From contig NZ_SACL01000004.1 of the NCBI RefSeq assembly GCF_004005855.1, positions 248,001-312,000 on the forward strand: a DNA stretch of 64,000 nucleotides, given 5' to 3'. The position numbers and the translations under genes are program-made. This DNA is from Rhodovarius crocodyli (GTDB lineage Bacteria > Pseudomonadota > Alphaproteobacteria > Acetobacterales > Acetobacteraceae). Shown here in pieces: positions 33,916 through 44,416 of the stretch (position 1 is its first letter; every line of letters starts with the position of its first letter). The notes beneath the pieces were generated by a model, which searched no databases, was not told the origin of the DNA, and saw only the letters and a list, made by a program, of their open reading frames with translations.

Positions 33916-33948
33916 CCCTTCACCACCGGACACCCGAAAGGACCACCG

Positions 33949-34299
33949 ATGAGCCACATCAAGCGTAACGGCACCAACGCCATTCTCTCCACCAGCGTGG
34001 AGTATCACGGCTTCGTCTTCCTCGCCGGCATCACCGCCGACGACCTGAGCAAGGATGTGGCCGGCCAGACCGCCGAGATCATCGCCAAGATCGACGCCGC
34101 CCTGGAGGAGCACGGCACGGACAACACCCGCCTGCTGTCCGCCCAGATCTGGCTGAAGGACATCCGTGACCGCGACGCGATGAACGCCCTGTGGACCAAG
34201 TGGCTGCCGGCCGGCGCCCAGCCCGCCCGCGCCTGCGTGGAGGCCAACATGGCCAGCGCCCGCCACCTGGTGGAGATCATGATCACCGCCTGCAAGTAA
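33949..34299 (+). CDS. RidA/YjgF family protein
   Basis: A 116-residue protein of the RidA family, which hydrolyses reactive enamine/imine intermediates to keto acids and ammonia. The catalytic Arg is R94 in PARACVEA. The N-terminal half (YHGFVFLAGITADD) is typical. It is preceded by GAAAGGA and ends before a strong terminator. It could be the last gene of a transcript beginning with the Gfo/Idh/MocA oxidoreductase. Confidence 0.92.
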   Translation: MSHIKRNGTNAILSTSVEYHGFVFLAGITADDLSKDVAGQTAEIIAKIDAALEEHGTDNTRLLSAQIWLKDIRDRDAMNALWTKWLPAGAQPARACVEANMASARHLVEIMITACK

Positions 34300-34311
34300 G
34301 GCGCGGATCAT

Positions 34312-34327
34312 TACCGACCATTCGGTA
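34312..34327. promoter_or_regulatory. Palindrome resembling a TetR-type operator
   Basis: TACCGA and TCGGTA flank CCAT, a perfect 6-bp inverted repeat. The form ACCGAC-N2-TCGGT is common among TetR operators. It lies two bases before the terminator stem in a convergent gap, an odd place for an operator, so it may only be part of the terminator structure. Confidence 0.25.
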
Positions 34328-34328
34328 G

Positions 34329-34360
34329 ACCGAGGGGGCGCAGGCCCCCTCGGTTTTTTT
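34329..34360. terminator. Strong intrinsic terminator after the RidA gene
   Basis: An 11-bp perfect stem (ACCGAGGGGGC with GCCCCCTCGGT) around the loop GCAG, followed by seven T. The T-run is on the plus strand, so it ends the RidA transcript before it reaches the convergent CaiB gene. Confidence 0.93.
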
Positions 34361-34364
34361 GTGC

Positions 34365-35498
34365 TCAGTCCCGGCCCAGGATCTCGCGGTTGTGCTGGCC
34401 GATGCGCGGGCTCGGCCGGCTGGGCTTCGGGCGGCGCCGGTTGAAGTGGATGGGCAGGCCCAGCACCTTCGGCCCGCCTTCGGGCAACTCGCAGATCATG
34501 TCGACGGCCGCCATCTGCTCGGAGTTCGTGACCTCGGCGATGTCGTTCACCGGGGAGCACGGCACGCCCGCCGCACCCAGCGCGTCCAGCCAGTGCTGGC
34601 GCGTGTTGGTCGAGAACGCGGCCTGGATCAGCGGGATCAGCTCCGCCTTGTTGCGCACGCGGTCGCGGCCCTTCAGGAAGCGCGGATCCTCGGACCATTC
34701 GGGGTGGCCCAGCACCTTGCAGGTGCGCGCGAAGAAGCGGTCGTTGGCGGCGGCCAGCAGCAGCGGCAGGTCAGAGGTCTGGAAGGCCTGATACGGCACG
34801 ATCACCGCGGCGCCCGTGCCATGGCGGCGCGTCACGTGGCCGTCATACAGGTACTGGTTGATCTGCCCCTCGACCCAGAAGGCCGCGGTGTCGAACAGGG
34901 AGGTGTCGACGATGCCGCCCTTGCCGGTCTTGTCGCGCTGACGCAGCGCGGCCAGGGCGCCGATCACGGTGAACATGCCCGTCGCCTTGTCGTTGATCGA
35001 GGCGCCCGCCAGGCTCGGCGGCCCGTCCGGATAACCCGTCACGCTCATCATGCCGCCATAGGCCTGCAGGATGGGGTCGAAGGCCGGCTTCATCTTCATG
35101 GGGCCGGTGAAGCCGAAGCCCGAGATGGTGCAGTAGACGAGCTGCGGGTGGCGCTTCACCGTTTCCTCGGCGCCGAGCCCCATCTCCTCCATCACGCCGG
35201 GGCGCAGGTTGTGGATCATGATGTCGGCGGTGGCCAGCAGCGCGTGCAGCGCCTCGATGCCTTCCGGGGACTTCAGATCGAGGGAGACGGAACGCTTGGA
35301 ACGGTTCTGCCCGTAGAAATAGAGGGAGGTCTCGCCATCCGGTCCGAAGGGGGGGCCCCAGCCGCGGGCATCGTCGCCCTCGGGCTTCTCCACCTTGATC
35401 ACGTCCGCGCCCATGTCGGCCATCATGACACCGGCCAAGGGCCCGGCCAGCGCCTGGCCTACCTCGACAACGCGGACACCTGTGAGCGGCAGCTCCAT
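34365..35498 (-). CDS. CaiB/BaiF family (type III) CoA transferase
   Basis: A 377-residue CoA transferase. The N-terminus MELPLTGVRVVEVGQALAGP, KVEKPEGDDARGWGP and the segment HNLRPGVMEEMGLG (which normally carries the catalytic Asp in VENFRPG-type motifs) match the family. GMMSVTGYPDGPP and the C-terminal SPVNDIAEV are also typical. Such enzymes move CoA between carboxylic acids. The start is the ATG at 35498; the frame is open upstream but has no homology. It stands alone, convergent with RidA and divergent from the SOS-boxed radical SAM gene. The substrate is unknown. Confidence 0.92.
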   Translation of the reverse strand: MELPLTGVRVVEVGQALAGPLAGVMMADMGADVIKVEKPEGDDARGWGPPFGPDGETSLYFYGQNRSKRSVSLDLKSPEGIEALHALLATADIMIHNLRPGVMEEMGLGAEETVKRHPQLVYCTISGFGFTGPMKMKPAFDPILQAYGGMMSVTGYPDGPPSLAGASINDKATGMFTVIGALAALRQRDKTGKGGIVDTSLFDTAAFWVEGQINQYLYDGHVTRRHGTGAAVIVPYQAFQTSDLPLLLAAANDRFFARTCKVLGHPEWSEDPRFLKGRDRVRNKAELIPLIQAAFSTNTRQHWLDALGAAGVPCSPVNDIAEVTNSEQMAAVDMICELPEGGPKVLGLPIHFNRRRPKPSRPSPRIGQHNREILGRD

Positions 35499-35582
35499 CC
35501 CGATACTCCTCTCTTGGACTGGAAGGGAGCTTAAGGGAGTTGTGGCGTTTGCGCGAGGCCGGCCGCCGGGTTTTGCGCGCGT

Positions 35583-35597
35583 GTTCATTTTTCGTTC
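35583..35597. promoter_or_regulatory. LexA (SOS) box 1, alphaproteobacterial type
   Basis: GTTCATTTTTCGTTC is an exact GTTC-N7-GTTC, the LexA operator of alphaproteobacteria. It directly abuts a -35-like TTGACT (35598-35603) upstream of the radical SAM gene. A second box lies 36 bases downstream. Two exact boxes in a 167-base gap are unlikely by chance. Confidence 0.8.
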
Positions 35598-35633
35598 TTG
35601 ACTGGCTCATGCATGTGCGCGCATGGTGCTTGC

Positions 35634-35648
35634 GAACGGAACATGAAC
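35634..35648. promoter_or_regulatory. LexA (SOS) box 2, reverse orientation
   Basis: GAACGGAACATGAAC is GAAC-N7-GAAC, the same operator on the other strand. It lies 17 bases before the radical SAM start at 35666, near the expected transcript start, where bound LexA would block initiation. Confidence 0.8.
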
Positions 35649-35665
35649 AGCCTTGGAGCTCCTCC

Positions 35666-36838
35666 ATGCCCGACGGTCTTCTCTGGGGTCAGCCCTCGCC
35701 GCGCCGCATCCCGCAGCCGCATATGGACGGCGCGCAGTCCCGCACCGGCGCGATCGTGCCCGGCGCCTTCCAGAAAGGCCGTGCGGCGCTGAGCAACCCG
35801 GCCAACCGCTTCGAGAGCGCGATCGCCGAACCCTTCGACGACGGCTGGGACACGCTGAGCGAGGATCTGGTGGATATGCCGCCGATCCGCACCCAGCTGA
35901 TCCGCGAGGCGTCGCGTTCCGCGCTGACCTACAATGACAGCCCGGATATCGGCTTCGACCGGTCGCTGAACCCGTATCGCGGCTGCGAGCACGGCTGCAT
36001 CTACTGCTATGCCCGGCCCAGCCACGCCTATCTGGGTTTCTCGCCCGGCCTCGATTTCGAGACCAAGCTGATGTTCAAGCCGGATATGGCGGCGCTGCTG
36101 GAAAAGGAGCTGTCCAAGCCCGGCTATGTGCCGCGCCCGGTGGCGCTCGGCGCCAACACCGACCCCTATCAGCCTGTCGAGCGGCGCCTGCGCCTGACGC
36201 GGGAGGTTCTGGAAGTGCTGGAGCGCTTCAACCACCCCGTCACGGTCGTGACCAAATCGGCGGGCGTGCTGCGCGACATCGACATCCTGGCCCGCATGGC
36301 GGAGCGCAACCTGGCCCAGGTGGCCATCAGCGTGACCACGCTGGACAGCAACCTGGCCCGCCGGATGGAACCCCGGGCCGCGACGCCCATGCGCCGCATC
36401 GGCGCCATTGCCGAACTGTCGCGCGCCGGCATTCCCACCGCCGTGCTGGCCGCGCCCATGATCCCGGCGATCAACGACATGGAGCTGGAGCGCATCCTCT
36501 CGGCCGGCGCCAATGCGGGTGCGAAGCGCGCGGGCTATGTGCTGCTGCGCCTGCCGCTGGAACTGCGCCAGATCTTCGAGGAATGGGTGCAGAAGCATTT
36601 CCCCGACCGCGCCCGCAAGGTGCTCTCGCTGATCCGGGACACGCGCGGCGGCGCCACCTATCAGTCCGATTTCCACACCCGCCAGACCGGCACCGGCGTC
36701 TATGCCGGGCTGTTGGCCCAGCGTTTCGCCCGGTCGGTGGAATCGCTCGGCCTGGTCCGTCGCGGCGGCGGCACCCAGGGGCTGGACTGCAGCCATTTCC
36801 AGGTTCCCGGCACGGCAGTGCAACCCGCGCTGCTGTAA
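35666..36838 (+). CDS. PA0069 family radical SAM protein (spore photoproduct lyase-like)
   Basis: A 390-residue radical SAM protein. The cluster motif is C107-x3-C111-x2-C114 (GCEHGCIYCYARPSH) after NPYRGCEHG, typical of the PA0069/SplB-like family. The N-terminal HMDGAQSRTGAIVPGAFQKG and the C-terminal IRDTRGGATYQSDF are also family marks. The biochemical role of PA0069 proteins is not established; they are related to spore photoproduct lyase, a DNA repair enzyme. Two LexA boxes upstream suggest it is induced by DNA damage, which fits a repair role. The start at 35666 is preceded by TTGGAG. Confidence 0.9.
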   Translation: MPDGLLWGQPSPRRIPQPHMDGAQSRTGAIVPGAFQKGRAALSNPANRFESAIAEPFDDGWDTLSEDLVDMPPIRTQLIREASRSALTYNDSPDIGFDRSLNPYRGCEHGCIYCYARPSHAYLGFSPGLDFETKLMFKPDMAALLEKELSKPGYVPRPVALGANTDPYQPVERRLRLTREVLEVLERFNHPVTVVTKSAGVLRDIDILARMAERNLAQVAISVTTLDSNLARRMEPRAATPMRRIGAIAELSRAGIPTAVLAAPMIPAINDMELERILSAGANAGAKRAGYVLLRLPLELRQIFEEWVQKHFPDRARKVLSLIRDTRGGATYQSDFHTRQTGTGVYAGLLAQRFARSVESLGLVRRGGGTQGLDCSHFQVPGTAVQPALL

Positions 36839-36854
36839 CCGGGGGGTGAGGGCC

Positions 36855-36877
36855 GGTCATCGTTTCAGGCGATGACC
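36855..36877. terminator. Possible terminator after the radical SAM gene
   Basis: GGTCATCG and CGATGACC form a perfect 8-bp stem with the loop TTTCAGG, 17 bases after the stop at 36838. The following bases (CTGTCTTTCCC) are only modestly T-rich, so termination may be weak. Confidence 0.5.
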
Positions 36878-36966
36878 CTGTCTTTCCCGGTCGATAATAT
36901 CCTATCCTGGCGGCGGGCACCCCCGACTTCCCGCCCCCTCCCCAGCCAGGAAAGGCGACCGAGAAC

Positions 36967-37266
36967 ATGGCCGGCCCTCCCCAAGCGCGCCTTACGGACC
37001 TGCACACCTGCCTGTTGTTCTCGGGGCCGGTGCCGCATGTGGGCGGCCCCATCGGACCGCCCTGCTCGCCCAATGTGCTGGTCGGCAAGCTTCCCGCCGC
37101 ACGCGTCACTGACCTCACCCTCTGCGTGCCCGCCATTCCCGACCCGATCGTGAAGGGTTCCATGACGGTGCTGATCAACAGCCTGCCGGCGGCGCGCATC
37201 GGTGACCTGACCTCCCATGGCGGGGTGATCGTGATGGGTTTCCCGACGGTGCTGACGGGCGGCTAA
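36967..37266 (+). CDS. PAAR domain protein (orphan)
   Basis: A 99-residue protein made of a single PAAR domain: ARLTDLHTC at the start, PAARVTDLTLC in the middle and PAARIGDLTSHGG toward the end. PAAR proteins form the sharp tip of type VI secretion or other contractile injection spikes and bind a metal ion through Cys/His. No T6SS gene, VgrG or obvious toxin lies next to it in this window; the following gene is an amidohydrolase. The predicted ribosome-binding site is GAAAGG about 9 bases upstream. Confidence 0.88.
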   Translation: MAGPPQARLTDLHTCLLFSGPVPHVGGPIGPPCSPNVLVGKLPAARVTDLTLCVPAIPDPIVKGSMTVLINSLPAARIGDLTSHGGVIVMGFPTVLTGG

Positions 37267-37320
37267 CGCTTTGCGTCGCTCCCCTGCCCGTGCCAAGCTG
37301 CCGGGCAGAGGAACGACAAG

Positions 37321-38391
37321 ATGAATTGGCTCAACGGCGCGATCGACGCCGACCTGCACCCGATGGTGCCGGGCATCCAGGCCCTGGCGCCCTATCTGCC
37401 CCCGCTCTGGCGCGACCAGATCGCGCAGCGCGGCATGGAGGGGCTGGATACCCAGGCCTTTCCGCCGAACTCGCCCAAGACGGTGCGCGCCGACTGGCGC
37501 CCGGCCTCGGGCGCGCCTGCCTCCACCATCACCCAGCTGCGCGAGCAGGTGCTGGACCCCTGGGGCATCGCGCGCGGGATCGTGACGCCGCTCTATGGCG
37601 TGCAGCTCATCTTCAACGAGGATATGGGCCGCGCCTTCACCAGCGCGCTGAACGACTGGACGCGGGCGGAATGGCTGGACCAGGACCCGCGCCTGGCGGG
37701 TTCCATCGTGCTGCCCATGTTCAACCCCGAACACGCGGTGGCCGAGATCGAGCGCCTGGCGCCCGACCCCCGCTTCGTGCAGGCCATGGTGCTGGTGATG
37801 GGCGAAAGCCCGCTCGGCCGCCGCCAGAACTGGCCGATCTTCGAGGCGCTGGTGCGCCACAAGCTGCCGCTCGCGATCCATGCCGGCAGCTGCTACCGAA
37901 ACCCGGTCACGTCGCTCGGCTGGCCCAGCTGGTATGCCGAGGATTACGCGGCGAACCAGCAGGCCTTCCAGTCCACCCTGGCCTCGCTGATCACCGAGGG
38001 CGCCTTCCAGAAATTCCCGGACCTGAAGGTGGTGCTGCTCGAAAGCGGGGTTTCCTGGCTGCCGGCCTTCCTGTGGCGGCTCTCGAAAACCTGGAAGGGC
38101 GTGCGCTTCGAGGTGCCCTGGCTGCAGCGTTCCCCGCTGGAAATCGTGCGCGACCATGTCCGCCTGTCGATCCAGCCCTTCGACGCGCCGGATGATGCCG
38201 AGACGGTGCAGCGGCTGATGGAGCATCTGGGCAGCGACGAGATGCTGCTGTGGTCCAGCGACTGGCCGCACTGGCAGTTCGACGGCGCGCCCCAGCTGCC
38301 GCCCGGCATCGGGCCCGAGCTCGCCCGCAAGATCTGTGTGGACAACGCCCGCGCCACCTATTCCCGCCTGTCGCAGGAGGCCCTGCCATGA
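37321..38391 (+). CDS. Amidohydrolase-2 family protein (first of a tandem pair)
   Basis: A 356-residue metal-dependent hydrolase or decarboxylase of PF04909. Likely metal ligands are D and H in DADLH near the N-terminus (the first His of the usual HxH is not evident), H in AIHAGSC, and D in SSDWPHW. The family includes ACMSD-type decarboxylases and lactone or amide hydrolases. It overlaps a second, related gene by ATGA, and a Rieske protein follows. The two paralogues share the layout HAG/HAF plus SDWPHW/SDYPHW. The substrate is unknown. Confidence 0.88.
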   Translation: MNWLNGAIDADLHPMVPGIQALAPYLPPLWRDQIAQRGMEGLDTQAFPPNSPKTVRADWRPASGAPASTITQLREQVLDPWGIARGIVTPLYGVQLIFNEDMGRAFTSALNDWTRAEWLDQDPRLAGSIVLPMFNPEHAVAEIERLAPDPRFVQAMVLVMGESPLGRRQNWPIFEALVRHKLPLAIHAGSCYRNPVTSLGWPSWYAEDYAANQQAFQSTLASLITEGAFQKFPDLKVVLLESGVSWLPAFLWRLSKTWKGVRFEVPWLQRSPLEIVRDHVRLSIQPFDAPDDAETVQRLMEHLGSDEMLLWSSDWPHWQFDGAPQLPPGIGPELARKICVDNARATYSRLSQEALP

Positions 38392-39494
38392 ACGTGATGC
38401 GCCCCCAATCGGCACCCGGGCGGCCCCTCGCCGCCACCCAGGGCCTGATCGACGTGGACATCCACCCGCGCCCCAAATCCCTGCACTGCTACGACCCCTG
38501 GCTCAGCCAGGCGATGCGCGACCGGCTGCACACCTATGGCATGCGGCCGCGCCACGGCTATGTGAAGGGCCCGCCCTATTTCAAGGCGATGCCGCTCGCC
38601 TCCCGCAAGGATGCCTGGACGCCCGAGGGCGGCGTGCCGGCCAGCGACCCGGCCTTCATGGCGACCCAGCACCTGGATTTCCACGGTATCGACGTGGGCG
38701 TGCTGAACCCGCTGCAGCCCTCGGGCCAGGGCGACCAGAACAACGCCTTCTCCGCCGCCATGGCCTACGCGGTGAACGAATGGCAGCTGCATAATTGGGT
38801 GGCCGTCGATGACCGCCTCAGGGCCTCTGTCGTCGTGCCCTATGAGGACCCGGAGGCCTCCGCCAAGGAGATCCGTGCCCGCGCCGGTGACCCGCGCTTC
38901 TGCCAGGTGCTGGTGATGAGCCGCACCAGCCACCCGCTCGGCAACCCGAAATACTGGCCCATCCTGGAAGCCGCCGAGGAAGTCGGCCTGCCCATCGGCG
39001 TGCACGCCTTCGGCTATTCCGGCTGGGCGATGACCAATGGCGGCTGGCCCAGCTTCTATATCGAGGAAGTCAGCGAACACGCCACCTCCTGCCAGTCGCT
39101 GGTCAATTCCCTGGTGCTTGAGGGCGCGCTGGAGCGCTTCCCCAAGCTGCGCATCGTGCTGATCGAATGCGGCTTCGGCTGGCTGCCCAGCGTGGCCTGG
39201 CGGCTGGACCGGCATTTCCCCAGCCTGCGGCATGAGCTGCCGCACCTCACGCGCCTGCCCTCCCAGCAGATCCGCGACCAGATCTGGGTCAGCACCCAGC
39301 CCATCGAGGAACCCCCGCGCCCGGAGCAGCTGCTGGACTGCATGGGTTGGATCGGCTGGGACCGCATCCTCTACGCCAGCGACTACCCGCATTGGGATTT
39401 CGATGATCCGCGCACCGCGATCCCGACCTACATCCCCGAGTCCCATCGCGCGGCGATCTATGGCGGCAATGCCCGCCAGGTCTACGGTTTCTGA
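38388..39494 (+). CDS. Amidohydrolase-2 family protein (second of a tandem pair)
   Basis: A 368-residue paralogue of the preceding enzyme. Visible motifs are DVDIHPRP near the N-terminus, GVHAFGYSG, IECGFGWLPSVAWRLDRHF and the metal-binding ASDYPHWDFDDP. It starts within the stop of its neighbour (ATGA) and overlaps the Rieske gene by one base, so the three are coexpressed. The pair may form a hetero-oligomer or act on successive ring-cleavage products; neither can be decided from sequence. Confidence 0.88.
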   Translation: MNVMRPQSAPGRPLAATQGLIDVDIHPRPKSLHCYDPWLSQAMRDRLHTYGMRPRHGYVKGPPYFKAMPLASRKDAWTPEGGVPASDPAFMATQHLDFHGIDVGVLNPLQPSGQGDQNNAFSAAMAYAVNEWQLHNWVAVDDRLRASVVVPYEDPEASAKEIRARAGDPRFCQVLVMSRTSHPLGNPKYWPILEAAEEVGLPIGVHAFGYSGWAMTNGGWPSFYIEEVSEHATSCQSLVNSLVLEGALERFPKLRIVLIECGFGWLPSVAWRLDRHFPSLRHELPHLTRLPSQQIRDQIWVSTQPIEEPPRPEQLLDCMGWIGWDRILYASDYPHWDFDDPRTAIPTYIPESHRAAIYGGNARQVYGF

Positions 39495-39892
39495 TGGCAC
39501 GCCACATCGTGGCCCCGGCCACGGAGATCGCCCCGGGTGAGCGCCGCCTGGTGGAGCTCGACGGCAAGCGCATCGTGCTGTTCAACCTGGACGGGGAGTT
39601 CTTCGCCCTGTCGGACCGCTGCCCGCACCAGGGCGGCCCGCTGTCCAAGGGGCCCACCATGGGCCTGGTCGAAAGCCCCTGCCCCGGCGAATACAGCTAT
39701 GGCCGGGAGGGCGAGATCGTCCGCTGCCCCTGGCATGCCTGGGAGTTCGACATCCGCACCGGACGTTCGCGCTATGACCCGCGGCGGATGAAGGTGCGCG
39801 CCTTTCCCGCCTGCGTGGAATCGGGCGAGACCCTCCAGGCCGAGACCTTCCCGGTCAGCATCGAGCAGAATTATGTGGTGGTGGAGGTATAG
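39494..39892 (+). CDS. Rieske [2Fe-2S] ferredoxin-type protein
   Basis: A 132-residue single-domain Rieske protein. Cluster ligands are C43 and H45 (RCPHQGGPL) and C78 and H81 (RCPWHAWEFD). Such ferredoxins carry electrons to ring-hydroxylating oxygenases or P450-like partners. No oxygenase is encoded next to it here, only two amidohydrolases, so the partner lies elsewhere or the protein has a different role. It starts in the amidohydrolase stop (TGATG) and its 3' end overlaps the convergent J-domain gene by 22 bases. Confidence 0.92.
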   Translation: MARHIVAPATEIAPGERRLVELDGKRIVLFNLDGEFFALSDRCPHQGGPLSKGPTMGLVESPCPGEYSYGREGEIVRCPWHAWEFDIRTGRSRYDPRRMKVRAFPACVESGETLQAETFPVSIEQNYVVVEV

Positions 39893-40257
39893 GCGCGTTC
39901 GACCCGCTCGATCTCGGCCCAGAACTCGCTGAAGATCTCGGCCTTCACGCGCCGTTCCACCACGCTGCCGGCCACGCGGTCGGGGTGATAGCGGCGGGCG
40001 AAGGCGCGGCGCAGGTCGCGGATGGCCTCGCCGTCCAGCCGCATGGCGCGTTCGCGGGCGGCGTCCCTGGCGCGGCTGGCGGCGCGGCACAGCCCCTCCA
40101 GCTCGCTCACCTCCACCTCCAGCGCCTTCACCCGCGCGCGCAGCACGCCCGCATCATCCTCGCGCTCCAGCGTTTCCGGCATGCGGGCATTGGCCACCAT
40201 CGCCACCCCCAGCAGGAAGGCGAACAGAACAAGCCCGAGTTGCAGTCCGGCATCCAT
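39871..40257 (-). CDS. Membrane-anchored protein with C-terminal J-like domain
   Basis: A 128-residue protein with an N-terminal membrane helix (about 5-22, [18 protein letters not shown]), a coiled coil (about 36-75, rich in Arg/Glu/Ala) and a C-terminal J-domain core: helix [14 protein letters not shown], the HPD tripeptide at 91-93 and helix III with [18 protein letters not shown] is what stimulates DnaK ATPase. The J-domain is at the C-terminus, as in DjlC/TIM14-like proteins, and probably cytoplasmic. It is divergent from purL. Its partner is not known. Confidence 0.8.
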   Translation of the reverse strand: MDAGLQLGLVLFAFLLGVAMVANARMPETLEREDDAGVLRARVKALEVEVSELEGLCRAASRARDAARERAMRLDGEAIRDLRRAFARRYHPDRVAGSVVERRVKAEIFSEFWAEIERVERAYTSTTT

Positions 40258-40382
40258 CCGCCCATCTTCCGGGCTGCACGCCTAACAAAGCGTTGCGACA
40301 TGCGGGGCATGCGCCGCATCCCCCTCTCGCGGCGCGGAAAACTCTGCTAACCCCCGCCTGCCGTTACAAGTCCGGAGCGCCC

Positions 40383-42566
<2,184 letters not shown>

Positions 42567-42575
42567 GCCTTGCCG

Positions 42576-42815
42576 ATGCAGCCCGAGGAGATCAGCGCCT
42601 TCATCAAGGCCGCCCTCCCCGACGCCGAAGTCACCATCACCGACCTGGCCGGTGATGGCGATCATTACGCCGCCCATGTCGTCAGCGACGCTTTCCGTGG
42701 CCTGTCCCGGGTGAAGCAGCACCAGCTGGTCTATGCGTCCCTGCAGGGTCGCATGGGCGGGGTGCTGCATGCCCTGGCGCTGACCACCGCGCTGCCCGAA
42801 ACCACCTCCGCCTGA
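42576..42815 (+). CDS. bolA: BolA family protein
   Basis: A 79-residue protein of the BolA/IbaG type. The conserved core is [37 protein letters not shown] split across helix and loop; the His in GDHYAA and the RVKQHQLVY helix are typical cluster and partner-binding elements. BolA works with a CGFS glutaredoxin in iron-sulfur cluster trafficking, and grxD is 11 bases downstream. A TTG at 42570 is a possible alternative start. Confidence 0.93.
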   Translation: MQPEEISAFIKAALPDAEVTITDLAGDGDHYAAHVVSDAFRGLSRVKQHQLVYASLQGRMGGVLHALALTTALPETTSA

Positions 42816-42826
42816 GGAACCGAACC

Positions 42827-43165
42827 ATGTCCGAGAACCCCGTTTTCGACCGCATCAAGGCCGAGATCGACAGCGCCCCAGTGGTGCTGTTCATGAAGGG
42901 CACGCCCGTCTTTCCGCAATGCGGCTTCTCTGCCCGCGTGGTGCAGATCCTGTCGCACATCGGCGCGCCCTTCAAAGGCGTGAACGTGCTGGAAGACATG
43001 GAGATCCGCGAGGGGATCAAGGCCTACACCAACTGGCCGACCATTCCCCAGCTGTATGTGAACGGCGAGTTCGTCGGCGGCTGCGACATCGTGACCGAGA
43101 TGTTCCAGGACGGCGAGCTGCAGCAGGCGCTGGGCGAAAAGGGCATCATCCCCGCCCAGGCCTGA
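42827..43165 (+). CDS. grxD: Monothiol glutaredoxin, GrxD/Grx4 type
   Basis: A 112-residue monothiol glutaredoxin with the active site CGFS (C32-S35) in [16 protein letters not shown] and the glutathione-binding [19 protein letters not shown]. It binds a bridging [2Fe-2S] cluster and pairs with BolA for cluster delivery. The purL-bolA-grxD order is common in alphaproteobacteria. A strong terminator follows 15 bases after the stop. Confidence 0.95.
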   Translation: MSENPVFDRIKAEIDSAPVVLFMKGTPVFPQCGFSARVVQILSHIGAPFKGVNVLEDMEIREGIKAYTNWPTIPQLYVNGEFVGGCDIVTEMFQDGELQQALGEKGIIPAQA

Positions 43166-43180
43166 ACCGACGGCCTTCGG

Positions 43181-43217
43181 ATGGCGCCGCACCCGCAAGG
43201 GGCGGCGCCATTTTTTT
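43181..43217. terminator. Strong intrinsic terminator after grxD
   Basis: A 10-bp perfect stem (ATGGCGCCGC with GCGGCGCCAT) around an 11-base loop that itself has a CCC/GGG pairing, followed by seven T. It ends purL-bolA-grxD and separates it from the convergent serC, whose stop falls at the last T bases. Confidence 0.93.
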
Positions 43218-44370
43218 ACCCGCCCACTTCTTCAAGTGCCCAGTCAAGCCAGGGCAGCAAAGCCCTGATATCACTGGTTTCCACCGTGGCCCCGCCCCAG
43301 ATGCGCAGGGATGGCGGGGCATCGCGATAGCCGCCGGCATCGAAGGCCACGCCCTCGGCCTCCAGCAGCGCCGCCAGCTTCTTGGCCAGCTTCTCCTGCG
43401 CCTCGGGCCACAGGGCCTTGAAGCCTACCGTGTTGGGCGCGATGCAGATGGAGGTGCTGGAGCGCACGGCCGGGTCCTCGGCCAGGAAGCGCCAGCGCTC
43501 GCCATTGCCGACCCATTGCTCCACCGTCGCGAGGTTCGCGCGGCTGCGGGCGATCAGCCCGTCCAGCCCGCCCACATCCTCGGCCCAGCGCAGCCCGTCC
43601 AGCGCGTCGGCCACGCAGAGCATGCTGGGGGTGTTGATGGTGTCGCCCTTGAAGATGCCTTCGATCAGCTTGCCGCCACTGGTCAGGCGGAAGATCTTGG
43701 GCATCGGCCAGGCAGGCTTGTGGCTCTCCAGCCGCTCCACCGCGCGCGGGCTCAGCGCCAGCATGCCGTGGGCCGCCTCGCCGCCCAGCACCTTCTGCCA
43801 GGACCAGGTGACGACATCCAGCTTGTCCCAGGCCAGATCCATGGCAAACGCCGCCGAGGTCGCGTCGCAGATCGCGAGGCCCTGGCGGTCGGCGGGAATC
43901 CAGTCGCCACCCGGCACGCGGGCGCCGCTGGTGGTGCCGTTCCAGGTGAAGACCACGTCGTTGGACCAGTCCAGCGCCGACAGGTCCGGGATCGAGCCAT
44001 AGGGCGCCTTCAGCACCTCGGCGTCGATCTTCAGCTGCTTCAGGATGTCCTGCGCCCAGGTGTCGCCGAAGCTCTCGAAGGCCACGACCTGCACGCCGCG
44101 CGGGCCCAGCAGGTGCCACAGCGCCATCTCGATCGCACCGGTGTCGCTGGCGGGCATGATGCCCAGGCGCCAGCCCTCGGGCATGCGCAGCACGGATTTG
44201 GAACGCTCGATCACCTCGCCCAGCAGGGCGCGGGCGGGGGCGGCACGATGGGATCGGCCGACCATGGCGCCTTCCAGCGCCGAGAGGGACCAGCCCGGGC
44301 GCTTGGCGCAGGGGCCGGAGGAGAAACAGGGGTTCGCCGGGCGCGTCGCCGGCCGCTCGACCTTGCTCAT
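43216..44370 (-). CDS. serC: Phosphoserine aminotransferase (type II SerC)
   Basis: A 384-residue PLP-dependent enzyme making phosphoserine from 3-phosphohydroxypyruvate. The PLP lysine lies in [32 protein letters not shown] near the N-terminus and [16 protein letters not shown] are typical of the alphaproteobacterial/archaeal SerC group. The start is the ATG at 44370 ([14 protein letters not shown]); the longer frame upstream overlaps the divergent gene and has no homology. Confidence 0.94.
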   Translation of the reverse strand: MSKVERPATRPANPCFSSGPCAKRPGWSLSALEGAMVGRSHRAAPARALLGEVIERSKSVLRMPEGWRLGIMPASDTGAIEMALWHLLGPRGVQVVAFESFGDTWAQDILKQLKIDAEVLKAPYGSIPDLSALDWSNDVVFTWNGTTSGARVPGGDWIPADRQGLAICDATSAAFAMDLAWDKLDVVTWSWQKVLGGEAAHGMLALSPRAVERLESHKPAWPMPKIFRLTSGGKLIEGIFKGDTINTPSMLCVADALDGLRWAEDVGGLDGLIARSRANLATVEQWVGNGERWRFLAEDPAVRSSTSICIAPNTVGFKALWPEAQEKLAKKLAALLEAEGVAFDAGGYRDAPPSLRIWGGATVETSDIRALLPWLDWALEEVGG

Positions 44371-44416
44371 GGCGACAGGCATTGCGCCGGAACGCCCATC
44401 GCGGCAAGGGTGCGCC

